Shown: piece after piece, positions 20,791 through 31,883 of the stretch | Layout: every line of letters starts with the position of its first letter | Position numbering within the stretch: position 1 is the stretch's first letter | From: Lepas anatifera | Taxonomy: Eukaryota > Arthropoda > Thecostraca > Lepadidae | Assembly: GCA_034440635.1 (NCBI GenBank) | Contig: JAOTON010000040.1 | Coordinates: 806,001 to 870,000 of the forward strand | DNA length: 64,000 nucleotides | Direction of reading: 5' to 3' | The notes under the pieces: model-generated | What the model was told of the DNA's origin: nothing | What the model saw: only the letters and a program-made list of their open reading frames with translations | Databases searched by the model: none | Made by a program: the position numbers and the translations under genes

Positions 20791-21379
20791 ACTCATGTCA
20801 ATAACTGCGCAGTAAACGGAACGAAAAATATGCATGACAGATGGTGTATTAAATTTAAGGTGCATGACAGATGCTAATAACAAAAACTCTTCCGATGATG
20901 TTCCCATTAAATTGAGGGTAAAGCACCATGGGAGACCCCAATTTAGGATATGCGGGCTTGATGCGGCGGAGAATAGCAATACCAAACATTTTCAGGTCAG
21001 GTAGAAAATTAGGGCAGCCGAGATCAAAGAAAGCAACATAGTGATAAAACGGGCATCAGATTTCATTTTTAGTTCTTAATTTGTAAAACTAGAGCAAATG
21101 AAGCAAAACTATGCGTTATTGGAGCCCTCTCATCATTGCAAGTGGAATGACAAATGCGTCACCATGTCAAGTCAAATGGTTAACAGCAGCACTGAAATCA
21201 TTTTCATTGTAGCACGAGAAGCAAATGGTGCTATTGGAATATATGCAAATCAACAGACCAGGCTTATAGTGCACTCGAGAGGATTTTTCGTAAATAAGAA
21301 TATTTGCTGGGATACATACCCAGCAAATGACTTCGTCGGAGTCCTGGACGGGCCGGTAACCGGTGTCCAGGAAGGACTG
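20791..21379. other. No gene seen
   Basis: AT-rich, with only short ORFs and no recognisable repeats. Confidence 0.45.
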
Positions 21380-21532
21380 TCAGCCCGAGCCCTGAAGCGA
21401 CCGGCAGCTGGTGCCCTCGACAGGCTGAGAGCCGGTGTACAGGGGGGTCGGCAGTCGATCCAGCAGGCTCCACGGCATGACACCGGCACTGGCAGCATGG
21501 AGTGCCCGCCTCTCCAGCTGGCTCAGCGGGAG
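21380..21532 (-). CDS. Putative exon, unrecognised
   Basis: After CAGCTAG (possible acceptor) the minus-strand frame reads LPLSQLERRALHAASAGVMP and WSLLDRLPTPLYTGSQPVEG before a stop. The block is GC-rich inside AT-rich DNA, which suggests an exon or exon relic. It lies upstream, on the same strand, of the VWH exon. No domain recognised; the plus strand is also open, so strand is a judgement. Confidence 0.28.
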   Translation of the reverse strand, partial: LPLSQLERRALHAASAGVMPWSLLDRLPTPLYTGSQPVEGTSCRSLQGSG

Positions 21533-21539
21533 CTAGCTG

Positions 21540-23678
21540 CAGATCATACGGTAAATGGCAGAGTAGTAAGAATGCAATGCATTCTTTTCACTTCCAGTTG
21601 ACACAGGAGCCACACTGGTGGGGTTATGAAAAATGTGCACGATACAAGAATGAGACATGACAAAGTGAAGCACGACACACAAACATGAATTGGGGTCTAA
21701 GGGCACCCGATTCCATAAGTAAATAATGTAATTAGATGTGATGGAGCGTGCTACTAAAGCAGACTGCATGACTGCATCAAGAGTGGTTGCCAAAAGAGGA
21801 TAAAACCCAGCAGATGTACACAACATACACCAAACTTACATCACAACATCCTCCGCACTGGTTAGATGAGATTGTAGGATACTCACGGAAGCAGCACAGG
21901 AAGTACTGCACAAACGAATATTCAACAAGCAAAACGAATTATTTTACAAAAACTTGTAAGTTCAGGGGTATACATTTCATACTGACCATGATTGATGGGA
22001 CTGCAGTTGACTTCAAACGGTGAGGTTAGGTTCACTCGGTTTGAAGTGTTGGCGACATATGCCGTAGGTGGCAAGCACCTTTGTTGTTTTAGACGCGGCC
22101 ATCCACTTCTTCCTTATGGCAGGTCTGGCAGGAAATCTGGAATATAAGGCTCTAGTGAGTTTTGAACTGAACGCAATATGGCATGCCACAAAGAAACCTC
22201 ACTTGACATTTTAATTTGACAGCATCAATGATTTGGGGATATAAAGGAAATTTTCCCTCCATACTCATTCATTTCATATACAGGTTCCTTACAATGCAAG
22301 AGTGATCACAAGACCGGTTGCCAGTGAGGAAGAGTGAAAGAAAAGAGAGGAGATGTATGTAGAGAGGAAGAAAAGAGAGGAGCGTATGTGGAGTTTAAAA
22401 CAATCTCAATCTCACGGAGGCTGGGGCTAAATAGGACATTGGATAGGACCAATTCTAATGTTATGATCAGCTTGCTGTTCTACATACACCATATGAAAAA
22501 GGAGCAAAAACATTCCATCCTGCAGTAAGTCACGATACATCAACCATGGCCTTTACAGTGGATGGCCCTGGAGAAAAAAATATAACCAAAAATGTATGAA
22601 AATACCAATAAAACCCACTGCAAGCAGCACTATTTTTCTTCCACATGTGCAGACAATTTTAGGTACTTTGCATCACAATTATTCTAGGTAGCTGGTGTGA
22701 CTTTTGTCAGGATTACCATCTGAAGTATGGCATATCATGGAGTGTGGCATATTTAACAAGATCTCATTGTTGCAAGGGTTCCCCAGGAATGGTGGTAGTG
22801 GTGAGAATTTTGCACCAAACAAGGGACAAAATGCACTGACCCTTACCAGAAAGGAAGAATTTTTAGGGCAGAACAAATAAGCATTTCTCTTTGTTACCCA
22901 CCTAATCTCCTCTATAAATTTGGAACTGTAAATCTGTGCAGCTTTGCTCCATTGGAGCAAATTTAGTCAACTACCAAAAAAATATGTTATTCAATAGAAA
23001 TGTTTTGACCTGATGTTCTTGTCAAAACCATTCTTGGAGGAGATAGTCTACCATGTACATTGCATATAAAGGAGGGCTATAATTAAAGTAACCTTAGTGC
23101 CGAAACATTTTCTAAAATACCTTGTGTAGCCTAAAGATGTTCATATTGGTCTCGAGTTTTGTCTGTGGAATGAATAAATGAGAGTCTAATTACTTAGCAC
23201 AAATTTAAATAACACTAGTACGACTTTGACCACCTTTTAACCAAAAAAATGGCAGAGGCCAGCATTTACACACTTTCCTGTCAGTGATTGTTGAAGCCCA
23301 GCTTCTTGCTTACAATGGTCCAAGGTTATCCATTGTTAAACACCAAAGTTATGATGAGAGAACTGCAAGTCAGGCAAAATTACACAATTTTGCATTAAAT
23401 TGTGCTTATCCTTGTTTCTCGCATACCAGAATGTTGTTGGTACCAGATACTGTCTTACATGTTTTAAAAATTGCACCACCCACACCAGGCTTAGAAGGGA
23501 CACAAGCACCAGCAAGAGATCATAAAAACACGACTGGCAGAGCGAGTAGGGGAACTGGATTAATCTGCCCAAAACATAATCTGCCCAAAACAAACTTCCA
23601 CTACTATCTTTCTTTGTTATAAGGGGGACCCAATTAGTTAGGGGGTGCAATACACACTTTCCCCTATAGTAAAGTGCA
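21540..23678. other. No gene seen
   Basis: I found no supported gene or repeat. Purine-rich GAAAGAAAAGAGAGGAG text occurs near 22335-22385. Short ORFs here lack motifs. Confidence 0.45.
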
Positions 23679-24179
23679 CCAGTCTGCAAAGTCTGACAGC
23701 AAGCCAGAGAAGTTGCATCAGCCATCTAAAACTCTCAGCCACATTGTCAGCCGCCTAAAATTCACACCCATCAGCCAGTGTGCAAAGTATGGCATTTTCA
23801 ATGAGATCTCGTCGGTGCGAGTGCCCTTGGACCAGTGTGCAAAGTATGGCATTTTCGACGAGATCTCGTCGGTGCGAGTGCCCTTGGAGACAGGACCGAG
23901 TGGTGCGAATTGTATCAACCTGGTGCGAATTTGTGAGGTTAGTGACACTTAAAATAAACAAATAATGGTTGAATGGCTATCAAGACACAGGAGGGGCTTT
24001 ATAAAAATCCCTTAATTGACTGACTAATGATTGAGGTAGCATTGCATTGTAGGGGTAGGAATGGGTGCATTTTTCCCTGGTATGTGGCAGATTGGTGCAA
24101 ATTTTTGGAGGATGGTGGTGCGAGAATTTTAGATGGCTGGTGCGACTCGTCTGGCCTGCTGCCATACTTTACAGACTGG
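23679..24179 (+). mobile_element. 0.5-kb TIR repeat R, unit 1
   Basis: The left end CCAGTCTGCAAAGTCTGACA and the right end, inverted, CCAGTCTGTAAAGTATGGCA form imperfect TIRs of about 55 bp that also include CACCAGCCATCTAAAATTCTC. Inside are two tandem 57-bp copies of CCAGTGTGCAAAGTATGGCA plus TTTTCNANGAGATCTCGTCG, starting at 23775 and 23832. There is no ORF of note. Probably a MITE. Confidence 0.6.
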
Positions 24180-24693
24180 CCCTTGGAGACAGGAGCATGT
24201 GGTGCGAATGTTATCAACCTGGTGTGAATTTGTGAGACTTAGGCGAGGAAGGTGACACTGGAAACCAAACAAATAATGTCAAAATGGTTATAAAGACATA
24301 GGAGTGAGCCTTAATATATCGATCTATCTGAACCAGTGTGCAAGGTATGGCATTTTTGATGAGATCTTGTTGGTGTGAATGCCCTTGGAGCCAGGAGCAA
24401 GTGGTGTAAATTTTATCAATCCTGTGCAAATTTGTGAGACTGGTGTGAGGAAGGCGACACTTAAACCAACAAATAATGGCTGAATGGATATTAAGACACA
24501 GAAGAGGGCCTTATAAAAAATCCTTCATTAATTAAGTAATAATAGAGGTAATGTTGCAACTTTTGGGTTGGAATGGGTAAATTTTTCTCCCTGATATGTA
24601 ACAGAATGGTGTAAATTTTTGGAGACTGGTGATGTGAGAATTTGAGATGGCTGGTGCGACTCATCTGGCCTGCTGCCATACTTTGCAGACTGG
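24180..24693 (+). repeat. 0.5-kb repeat R, unit 2 (diverged)
   Basis: A 514-bp unit directly follows unit 1, with the same order of blocks: CCCTTGGAGACAGGA, the GTGCGAATTTGTGAG block, a degenerate CCAGTGTGCAAGGTATGGCA at 24334, and the right terminus ending CTTTGCAGACTGG. It has many transitions relative to unit 1. Confidence 0.6.
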
Positions 24694-25000
24694 TATATAA
24701 ATTAGTTTCTCCACAGAGGACATGTTCAGGAAAGAGTCTGCACCATTCTTAACCTCCCCAGTCAATATTTGAGGAATTGTGAAATAAAATAATTAAGTTA
24801 TCAATGTAACCTTACTTAACAGAATAATCTCCGTGGAAATAAACAAAGTGCAATGAAAAAGTACCTACCTCTAACATGTTAGAGGGAATTTGGTAATTTC
24901 ATTATCAGTTTTGAAGTGAGATACAAATGCAATAGATCCAATATACAGTTCGACTAGCTTTGAATCGTATTTCAAGTACTGTTGGCTAACCTTACATAAC
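24694..25000. other. No gene seen
   Basis: AT-rich spacer without recognisable features. Confidence 0.4.
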
Positions 25001-25237
25001 CTATAATTGTTGAAAATCCTTGGAAGCCATAATGACCTGCTGTCTTCGTTCTTTGACGAGCTCGATTGGAATCTTCACTCGGCCTTTCTCAGGAAGACCA
25101 AGTGATAAGTACAAATAGGCACTGGTCTTGTCTTTTAATGCGATTACAGCACTTAATTCCCAATTCCCAAAGCCAGAAAATTCAATCCTTGTCCACATAC
25201 TTGGCACCTTACTCACCCCGCCGGTATGTATGGCCAT
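25001..25237 (-). CDS. Hypothetical small ORF or exon
   Basis: A 78-codon minus-strand frame reads VPSMWTRIEFSGFGNWELSA, VIALKDKTSAYLYLSLGLPE and KGRVKIPIELVKERRQQVIM before a stop. Composition is protein-like, with alternating hydrophobic beta-type segments, but no domain is recognised and no matching upstream exon is found. It could be a terminal exon, since GTATGT and GTGAGT signals lie nearby, or a chance ORF. Confidence 0.3.
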   Translation of the reverse strand: MAIHTGGVSKVPSMWTRIEFSGFGNWELSAVIALKDKTSAYLYLSLGLPEKGRVKIPIELVKERRQQVIMASKDFQQL

Positions 25238-25790
25238 GAACCCGCCTACTCTTCTTCCTGTATTGTGTTCGGGAACACAATCACAAAAGAGTTGACTCGT
25301 ACATCAATACGAAGGGAAGCACTTACCCTACTTACAGCACACAGTAGTGATTTATAATGATGTTAGCGGTGTGATTTATAATGATTCAAGCGAAATATAA
25401 GGAGGCCACTTAAACAAATTTTATTTTTTGCCCGAAAATTTCTTCATTTGTATTATTTGCTGCAGATATTTCAAGTTAATAGGGTTAGAAGCATGATTAG
25501 ACTAATCAAGTACCTAAATTTGGCAGATGTATTTCTTCTCTAAATAGCTGGACTTGTAATGCTTATTGTTGGACTAGTTGTGCCCGAAGGAAACGCATGT
25601 GTTGCGCCATCTTCGTCGCACCTTCAAACGGGCATATTCCAAGCTGGCTCACTGGTTAGCATGACATTTCCCGCTAGTGGGCGGGGCTCAGGCCTAAGGA
25701 CCAATCAGATTGTTGCAACCATATGGAAGGTATTCCCTTAGGGTTTGAAATAAGCCAATAGGCCCCTTTATTTTGATGTTTAAAGTGTGT

Positions 25791-25912
25791 GGAAATTTTA
25801 TATAGAGAGCTTTGAGTAAAAATAAATATGCCAAAAGTGATTCCTGCACACGCTCTACAAAACTGCTATCTCAGTTCAAAACACGTTATAAAAGTGGGAC
25901 ACTCCCTTTAAC
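25791..25912 (+). repeat. Short dispersed repeat S, diverged copy
   Basis: CTGCTATCTCAGTTCAAAAC and ACGTTATAAAAGTGGGACACTCCC match the 3' half of repeat S at 17765-17878; the 5' half is more diverged. Confidence 0.5.
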
Positions 25913-26539
25913 ATACGCGTGACAGGCTAAAGACAGGCGGTGAACCCCCGTCGGAGCCGATAGATGATAGCAAGGGGGCAATTGCCTGTTGTGCCCAGCC
26001 CCCTCCCCTAGATCCGCTAGTGAGCATGACTTGAATAGGTTTGAGAAAATGCACCGAATAACGGTTCGATTCGTGAATAAATTTCAAACTGAATTGCGCT
26101 GCACTTGCCGAGCCAGGCTTCCTGGGGCCTGCCCGGCTCATCTCTCCCACACTGCTCTGACTAATCCAATTTCGTGAGGCCAGTGTCCTGCTCATATGAA
26201 TTGATTTGAGGTAGGTTTAACATAAAAACACATTTGGTTTAAGGCAAATTACATCGTTTTCACATGTATGTCTCCTTTATGTGGAAATCCCACTTTATAA
26301 TGGTCCCTATATAAGTATAATTGTCGTTTCTGGCTAAAGTGTTCTTTTTATCCCATCCGAGCACTTTTATCATCACTTTCACCTCCCAGCGCGGGGCCGT
26401 GTCTTCCTCTTATCCCCTCCCCCACAGTCGGCCAGGAAATCCGACACCGTTCAGCAGTCAGCAGGCTGTAACCTATGACGCGAGTTTACTACGGCCAGAA
26501 AAGCACCGTATTCTATGGGAATTTGAGCGTTAACGTCCA
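25913..26539. other. No gene seen; MITE-like debris
   Basis: A piece at about 25930-26020 has GGCGGTGAACCCCCGTC and CCCCTAGATCCGCTAGTG, reminiscent of GGATCC-type MITE ends. The rest has no supportable feature. Confidence 0.35.
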
Positions 26540-26720
26540 TTTACTAAGGTCGCCGGAGGTATTCACCGCCGCCTCGGATTGCCCTCCATACACCGCGCTA
26601 ATTCCCGCGGGCGCGGAGCTCCGCGCGATTGCTCTCTCCTGAACATCCCTCCAAATCGCTTACGCGCTGACTTCCGCTCAAATCAGCGCGGGCGTAAAGA
26701 GAGCGCGGGCGGAAGCTACG
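26540..26720. other. CpG-rich patch with inverted GC words
   Basis: The segment is clearly richer in CG dinucleotides than its surroundings, with CCCGCGGGCGCGGAGC, TCCGCGCG and paired GCGCTGA / TCAGCGC. It could be an unmethylated regulatory patch or an element end. No start site or ORF was tied to it. Confidence 0.3.
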
Positions 26721-26759
26721 CGCAAATGGATCCCCCAGCCGTAGTTCGGGACTGAAAAC

Positions 26760-28290
26760 TGTGTTCATGTCTTAGCGCATTTCACCTTTCTGACATCATA
26801 CTGCGAAAGTGACTCCATGGCGAACCCAAAAAGTCATAGGTGATGAAATTTTTTTGCCGAAGGAGGATACCCTCAATTGATTTATCGTGATAACGTGAAG
26901 TTTCGAAAACCATTTGGGGCTCCCAAATCTTAAAATGGTTTATCACAACAGCATTAACAGAACTATTGCATTGTAAAAAAAAACGTACACTCTAGTCCAC
27001 TTAGAAACATGAAACCAAGTTGCATTGCCTAATGTGGGAAAATACTAGGTGACTGAGCAGCCCACATCCAGAGATAGAAAATTACACCCCATCCCTGTAG
27101 GCAATTTCAAAGTTTCATTTGGCTCGACACTAGGCGTATGCCTCGGAAAGTACTCCTAAGGTTTTTTATACTTTTTTATTTGTTAAAAAGTAGAATAAGT
27201 GATAATGGAGGAATAATATGCCCTCCAGTCGCTTAGAGCTTCCACCCACAGTGGGATGACTCATCTAGGGGTTTGGGTGCTAATAACCAAAGTACCTGTA
27301 GTATCTAAAAACTATAATTATTATGGTATTAAGTTTCCTGACCATTTAAGGCCAAAGTCAGAGAGTTTTCCTAATTGTACGAGAAAATCTGTGGCGTTGA
27401 ACATTCCAACTGTTTCACAAATATTAATTCTCCACATTTGCTTCGCTGACAAAAATTTTCAATAAATTGGGGTTGGTATTTTCTTTGAACCATCATGATC
27501 TAAGCTAGACTAGGTAGACGAAAAAGACATTTTTATAAAACACACAGGCTCTCAGACCTCTGATACCACACACAGAACGGTGTCCTGTGAACATGTCGAT
27601 GCATACAAATGTTCAAAAACTTTTACAAATGCTTGAAAACACCTGGCACCACCGACTAAAGGTTTCCACTGCGTCTTCTGCTGATTTAAAATAATCCCTT
27701 AATTATGCTGGCCTCATCATGAAAGAATCATGTTGTGAAAATGCACCTAGTTCGGCTATTGTGAATATATTTTCCTTTGCTGTATCTTATGAATTGCATC
27801 ACTATTTAAGTATGGAGTATACAGTAAGATATCTTGCAGGTATGTACATTTTGCATACATTGTCAACTGTCCATTATGTCTGAGGAGGTCCGTTGCTTGG
27901 GAGAATATACATATCTTCATCTCAGCTTTAGCTGAGATGAGGAATGCCGCTTTCACACTGGAGTACAAATTTGTTGATTATTTTCTTTTTTTAGCACCTC
28001 ATTAGAACGTTGCTTCACTTTTTTTGTTGGGGGCGCCGAAATCAACAATGGGGGGGGGTGCTCAACACATCATTGGGGGTGCCAGGGTTTACCCAAAGCG
28101 ATATAAATCCATACCCCTGTTTCATAGTATTGCAAGAGAATCCTACAAAGCTGCTTTCAATTCCTTCCCCGTCATTTCACAATTGCAGGTGAAAGTTTTT
28201 CCCAACAGTATGCAGCTATACCCGCTCCTGGATTAACATGATGCCCTCAATCTATGCACTATTCTCACCTAGTTTGAAACGGGCTGTGCA
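26760..28290. other. No gene seen; one G-rich MITE fragment
   Basis: Mostly AT-rich with unremarkable ORFs. A fragment at about 28025-28090 (GGGGGCGCCGAAATC, then G9) resembles the internal blocks of the hAT-like MITEs. Confidence 0.4.
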
Positions 28291-28940
28291 CAAGCAGCTT
28301 GCATGGCTGCTGCGGCGATTCCAGCGCAGTTTATCGCTGCGTAGACAAACCTGGTGCAACACACATCCGCACCGTTCTTTGCTCTGTCTACTCCAGCACA
28401 CAATATGATGACATGCCTTGTGCCATTTTTGGGTCATTATTAGCTGAACATTCATATTATAACAACTCAGACATAACCTCCATTGCCAGGAGCCATCAGA
28501 CGTCGCCGTATCCCTGCCGTGGAGAAACAACGCAACTCCGGCGTCGACAGGGGCGCATTTTCACCGGACCACGTCCGAGACCGTAACTGCCGGTCTGGCT
28601 TATCAATTAGCCAGCTGCAGACGTCTGTGGTCAGGCTACGGCGGCCGGCGACGTCCACTGCGCTCCGACTCCCATCGCGTGACCGAGCCTCATCGCGAAC
28701 CACCGCTAAACAGTTGGGCATGGAGAACACCCGATAGTTGGGCCGGCCGCGGTCCAGTCCAACTGTGTTCAGAGGCGCTCAGCTGCCTGCGGTGGGTATA
28801 CTGGGTCCGTATTTCGTTCTCAGCTGCATACCACTCTTCAGGCTAATTACGGCCATCGTGACGTGTTCTGTGTCATCACCGCGCTGGTTACGGCTGAGAG
28901 AGGGCGTGATAGCTGCTTTGTAGACAGTCGGCCAACGATG
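28291..28940. other. GC-rich block with overlapping ORFs on both strands
   Basis: Both strands are open over about 250 bases (plus 28483-28737, minus 28467-28730), which is typical of GC-rich, CG-dinucleotide-rich DNA and not evidence of coding. It may be a promoter or first-exon region, since ATTGCCAG precedes an open frame. I cannot assign a gene. Confidence 0.3.
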
Positions 28941-28977
28941 AAATCACACGTGTGCTGTGCAGCTGAGTATTTGTACA

Positions 28978-29175
28978 CAGGGTAGGAGAGGAGGTAGGTA
29001 TACTGTTTGTTTTTGTACGCATGGTATAGGAGAAGAGGTATGTTCACTGTTTGTGCTTGTATACAGAGTAGGAGAGGAGGTAGGTATACTGTTTGTGTTT
29101 GTCGGTAGGATAGAAGAGAAAGTAGGTACTCTGTGCTTGTACCCAATGTAGGATAGCAGTTAAGTATGTATGTAC
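28978..29175. repeat. About 44-bp degenerate tandem repeat
   Basis: Four to five diverged units of GTAGGAGAGGAGGTAGGTAT followed by ACTGTTTGTGTTTGT occur with a spacing of roughly 40-45 bp. The open minus-strand frames across it come from repetition. Confidence 0.75.
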
Positions 29176-30497
29176 ATATACTGTATTTTTACACCTGGTA
29201 GAACAGCCACCAGATGAGGTCAGCAAGGAGAAAGGTTCACTGTTTGTTTTACCTATTGATTGGACTGATGCAGAAGTGAAGCCATAAGTGCATCGGGATG
29301 AAACAATGAAAAATTAACAAGACTCATCGGCAGGTTTGAATGATAGATTTCAATAGGTTTCATGGCAAAAACTGAAAATAACAAATTCTAAAACCCATAA
29401 GATTATGTTGCCTGTTAGGACCTAAATGCATTTGAGTCATAAAGGAACTGGCTGCTCAGCACACTGGATTTTAATTAATGTTTTTTGTACTTGTATTTAC
29501 ACCAAAATCATATTTTTGCGATATGTCTTGGCGACAGAGTCCACCTTATACACTGAGCATGACGCATATTTATCGTTAAAGCTATCAAAATAATGTGCTG
29601 AGCACAAAACGTGACCGTATTGCTATAGAGTTTGCAATATTATTTGATTGTTTGCAAGCAGGTTAGACTCAAAATACAACTGAAGTTTGAAATAAAATTC
29701 GTCAGATTAGGCCACTCTACCCTTCCTACACTTAACACAAATGTGTACTGCCTTGACATAGTTGCACACTGATGCACCTCGGAGTGCAGATTGTTGGGTC
29801 AGATAATCTGAGTGGCCCAGTCCGTCACAGGGAACGCTGGAGACACCTCTGGTGACATCTAGTGACATCGTTTTTCAACTGACCGAAAAACTGATGGCTT
29901 ATGCAGATTTTTCTTTCTAAAAGTTTTTGAATCACGTTTAGGAAGTTATAGACCTTCTAGAAACCGAGTAGCGCCCTGGTTCTGTCAGCCTCATTTTAGA
30001 TGAACACCATCGCCTTACATAGGTTTATAAATGACGTAATAACTCGTTGACCTGCGCTGACCTGATGCTGATTTTCAGCCATAACTTGCCAAATTAATCA
30101 CCCAAGAGGCATGAAAAGCGATACGTCTGTCAGTAAAATTGGCTCGGAAGAACTCGCAAAAAACGAGCGGGGGTGGGTCTGATCGGACCCTCCTAGGCGA
30201 TGAAAGCTTAACATCTCAAGCAGGTCACCGAATATATCACTTTGGGTTGACGGATAAAAAACGTTCACCATACGAGTGATCCGTACAAAAAAATCCTGGG
30301 GCCACAGTGTTCAATGTGCTCGATGGAATGCTAAAAAATTGAATCAGAAGTCCTAGGGATTCTAAAGGGCACGGGATCGGTAACAACACGGGTCCAGTGA
30401 AAACGTGGGATTATACGATAAGAACTCTGAGGACATCGCATAAGACAGGATATGAATTTCGTGACACCTGGCTTGAGGAGTTCGCACATTATCATGG
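29176..30497. other. No gene seen; possible degenerate TTAA-type end
   Basis: From about 30040 to 30212 there are GACCTGCGCTGACCTGATGC and GGGGGTGGGTCTGATCGGACCC followed by GCTTAAC. This combines GGTCA cores and a G/C hairpin as in the TTAA elements. No opposite end was found. The rest is unannotated. Confidence 0.35.
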
Positions 30498-31687
30498 TTA
30501 ACCCTTGCCCCGGTGGCGGGTACGAGCCACCTTCGCCATGGTGGGGGGCTAAAAAGACCCCCACGATCTCAAAAACTAAGAGAGCTAGAAAAAGCGCAAA
30601 ACGGCAATCGAAAGCTCTTCAAAAATGATATCCAAAATACTTCGGTCATTTTTCTTGTCAGGTCAATATCAAGGTCACCAGAGGTCAAAATAGGTCAAAA
30701 TCGCTAATATGAGGTGTACTAAGAAAACCACCTATATCTCAGGAACTATGATAGCTAGAAACATTTCTCTAACACCATTCGAAAGCTCTTGAGATGCGCT
30801 TTCATTACAGTGGCATTCATTTTCGTGTCAGGTCAAAGCCTAGTGAGCTACAGGTCGCTAAATATTGGGCATATTCTTGGGAATGTCCATAGCCACCCAT
30901 GCATAAGGGCGTTTACTTTTTCGCTAATAGCTTCCAAACCAAACAAGATACAGTCATAGTTTATGCACCATTGCAATCCTCTCGTCAATACGAATCGAAT
31001 GATATATGATATTACTATGCCAGGCCAAATTTAAGAATTTGACCTGACCCAGGTCAACGGTCTGACCTAACTTGACCTGGTATAGTCATGATGTATATCA
31101 TTTGACTTCCAGTGACTATACAAACACTTTGGTGACAAAATAAAAGCTTTATCTTAGTTTATTCAAAATTTATAGAGAAAAACACCAAAACATGCTTATT
31201 TGACCTAAGGTGACCTTTTAAAGGTCACAAGTCAAAAATTTTGGTATCAGCTTCAGAAATGGGCTAAGAGCAAGTCGCAACCGATGTTTGAAGTTGATTC
31301 CATCCATACTTACTGAGAAAAGCTCATTTCGTGATTTTCCCATGCATTGTCAATGGGGAGGTCATGCTCTGCACATGACCTTAGGTCACCAATATCAAAA
31401 ATCCCGGAACAAATGTTGTAGCTCCTGGTGGGCCCAAGATGTGGTATGAGTTTCATCTTGATCGATTAACCCTTCTTTTAGTTATGCCGTCCTAAGTATT
31501 TTTGAGGTGAGGTCACTTCACCTGACCTGGTGACCTGACCTGATATGACCTTGAGCCAAAATTTTCAGGAAAGATGTAAAAATGATGAAGGAACAGCTAG
31601 ACCAGTTTGCCGCTGCGCGCCGCCGTTTTTTGGTCACTTCGAAAAACCCGAGGGGGTCTAAAAGACCCCCACCCGGGCGAAGGTTAA
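30498..31687 (+). mobile_element. TTAA-flanked element, subfamily T1
   Basis: TTAACCCTTGCCCCGGTGG at the left (30498) and CACCCGGGCGAAGGTTAA at the right (to 31687) bound a 1,190-bp copy closely matching 45329-46530 and, inverted, 501-1701. Hairpins GGGGGGCTAAAAAGACCCCC (left) and GGGGGTCTAAAAGACCCCC (right) lie just inside. AGGTCATG inverted against CATGACCT is preserved at about 31361-31383. Non-coding. Confidence 0.9.
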
Positions 31688-31726
31688 GTAAATAGCTCAG
31701 TGGCAGGGCGATAACTGCAATAACTG

Positions 31727-31883
31727 CAGTGGCAGATCCAGGACTTCATTTGGGGAGGGGCAGGGGCTCGCATTCCCCCCCGTCACTGCCTCGGAACAGC
31801 CTACTGCTATGCATTATCTATAGGCACTTGGACATTTTGGGAAGGGGGCTTGAGCTCCCTAGCCCCCGTTGTATCCGCTCCTG
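31727..31883. mobile_element. Small MITE with imperfect GGATCC-type TIRs
   Basis: CAGTGGCAGATCCAGGA at the left and TGTATCCGCTCCTG at the right form an imperfect inverted repeat typical of hAT-like MITE termini. The interior is G/C-run rich. No exact 8-bp duplication. Confidence 0.45.
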
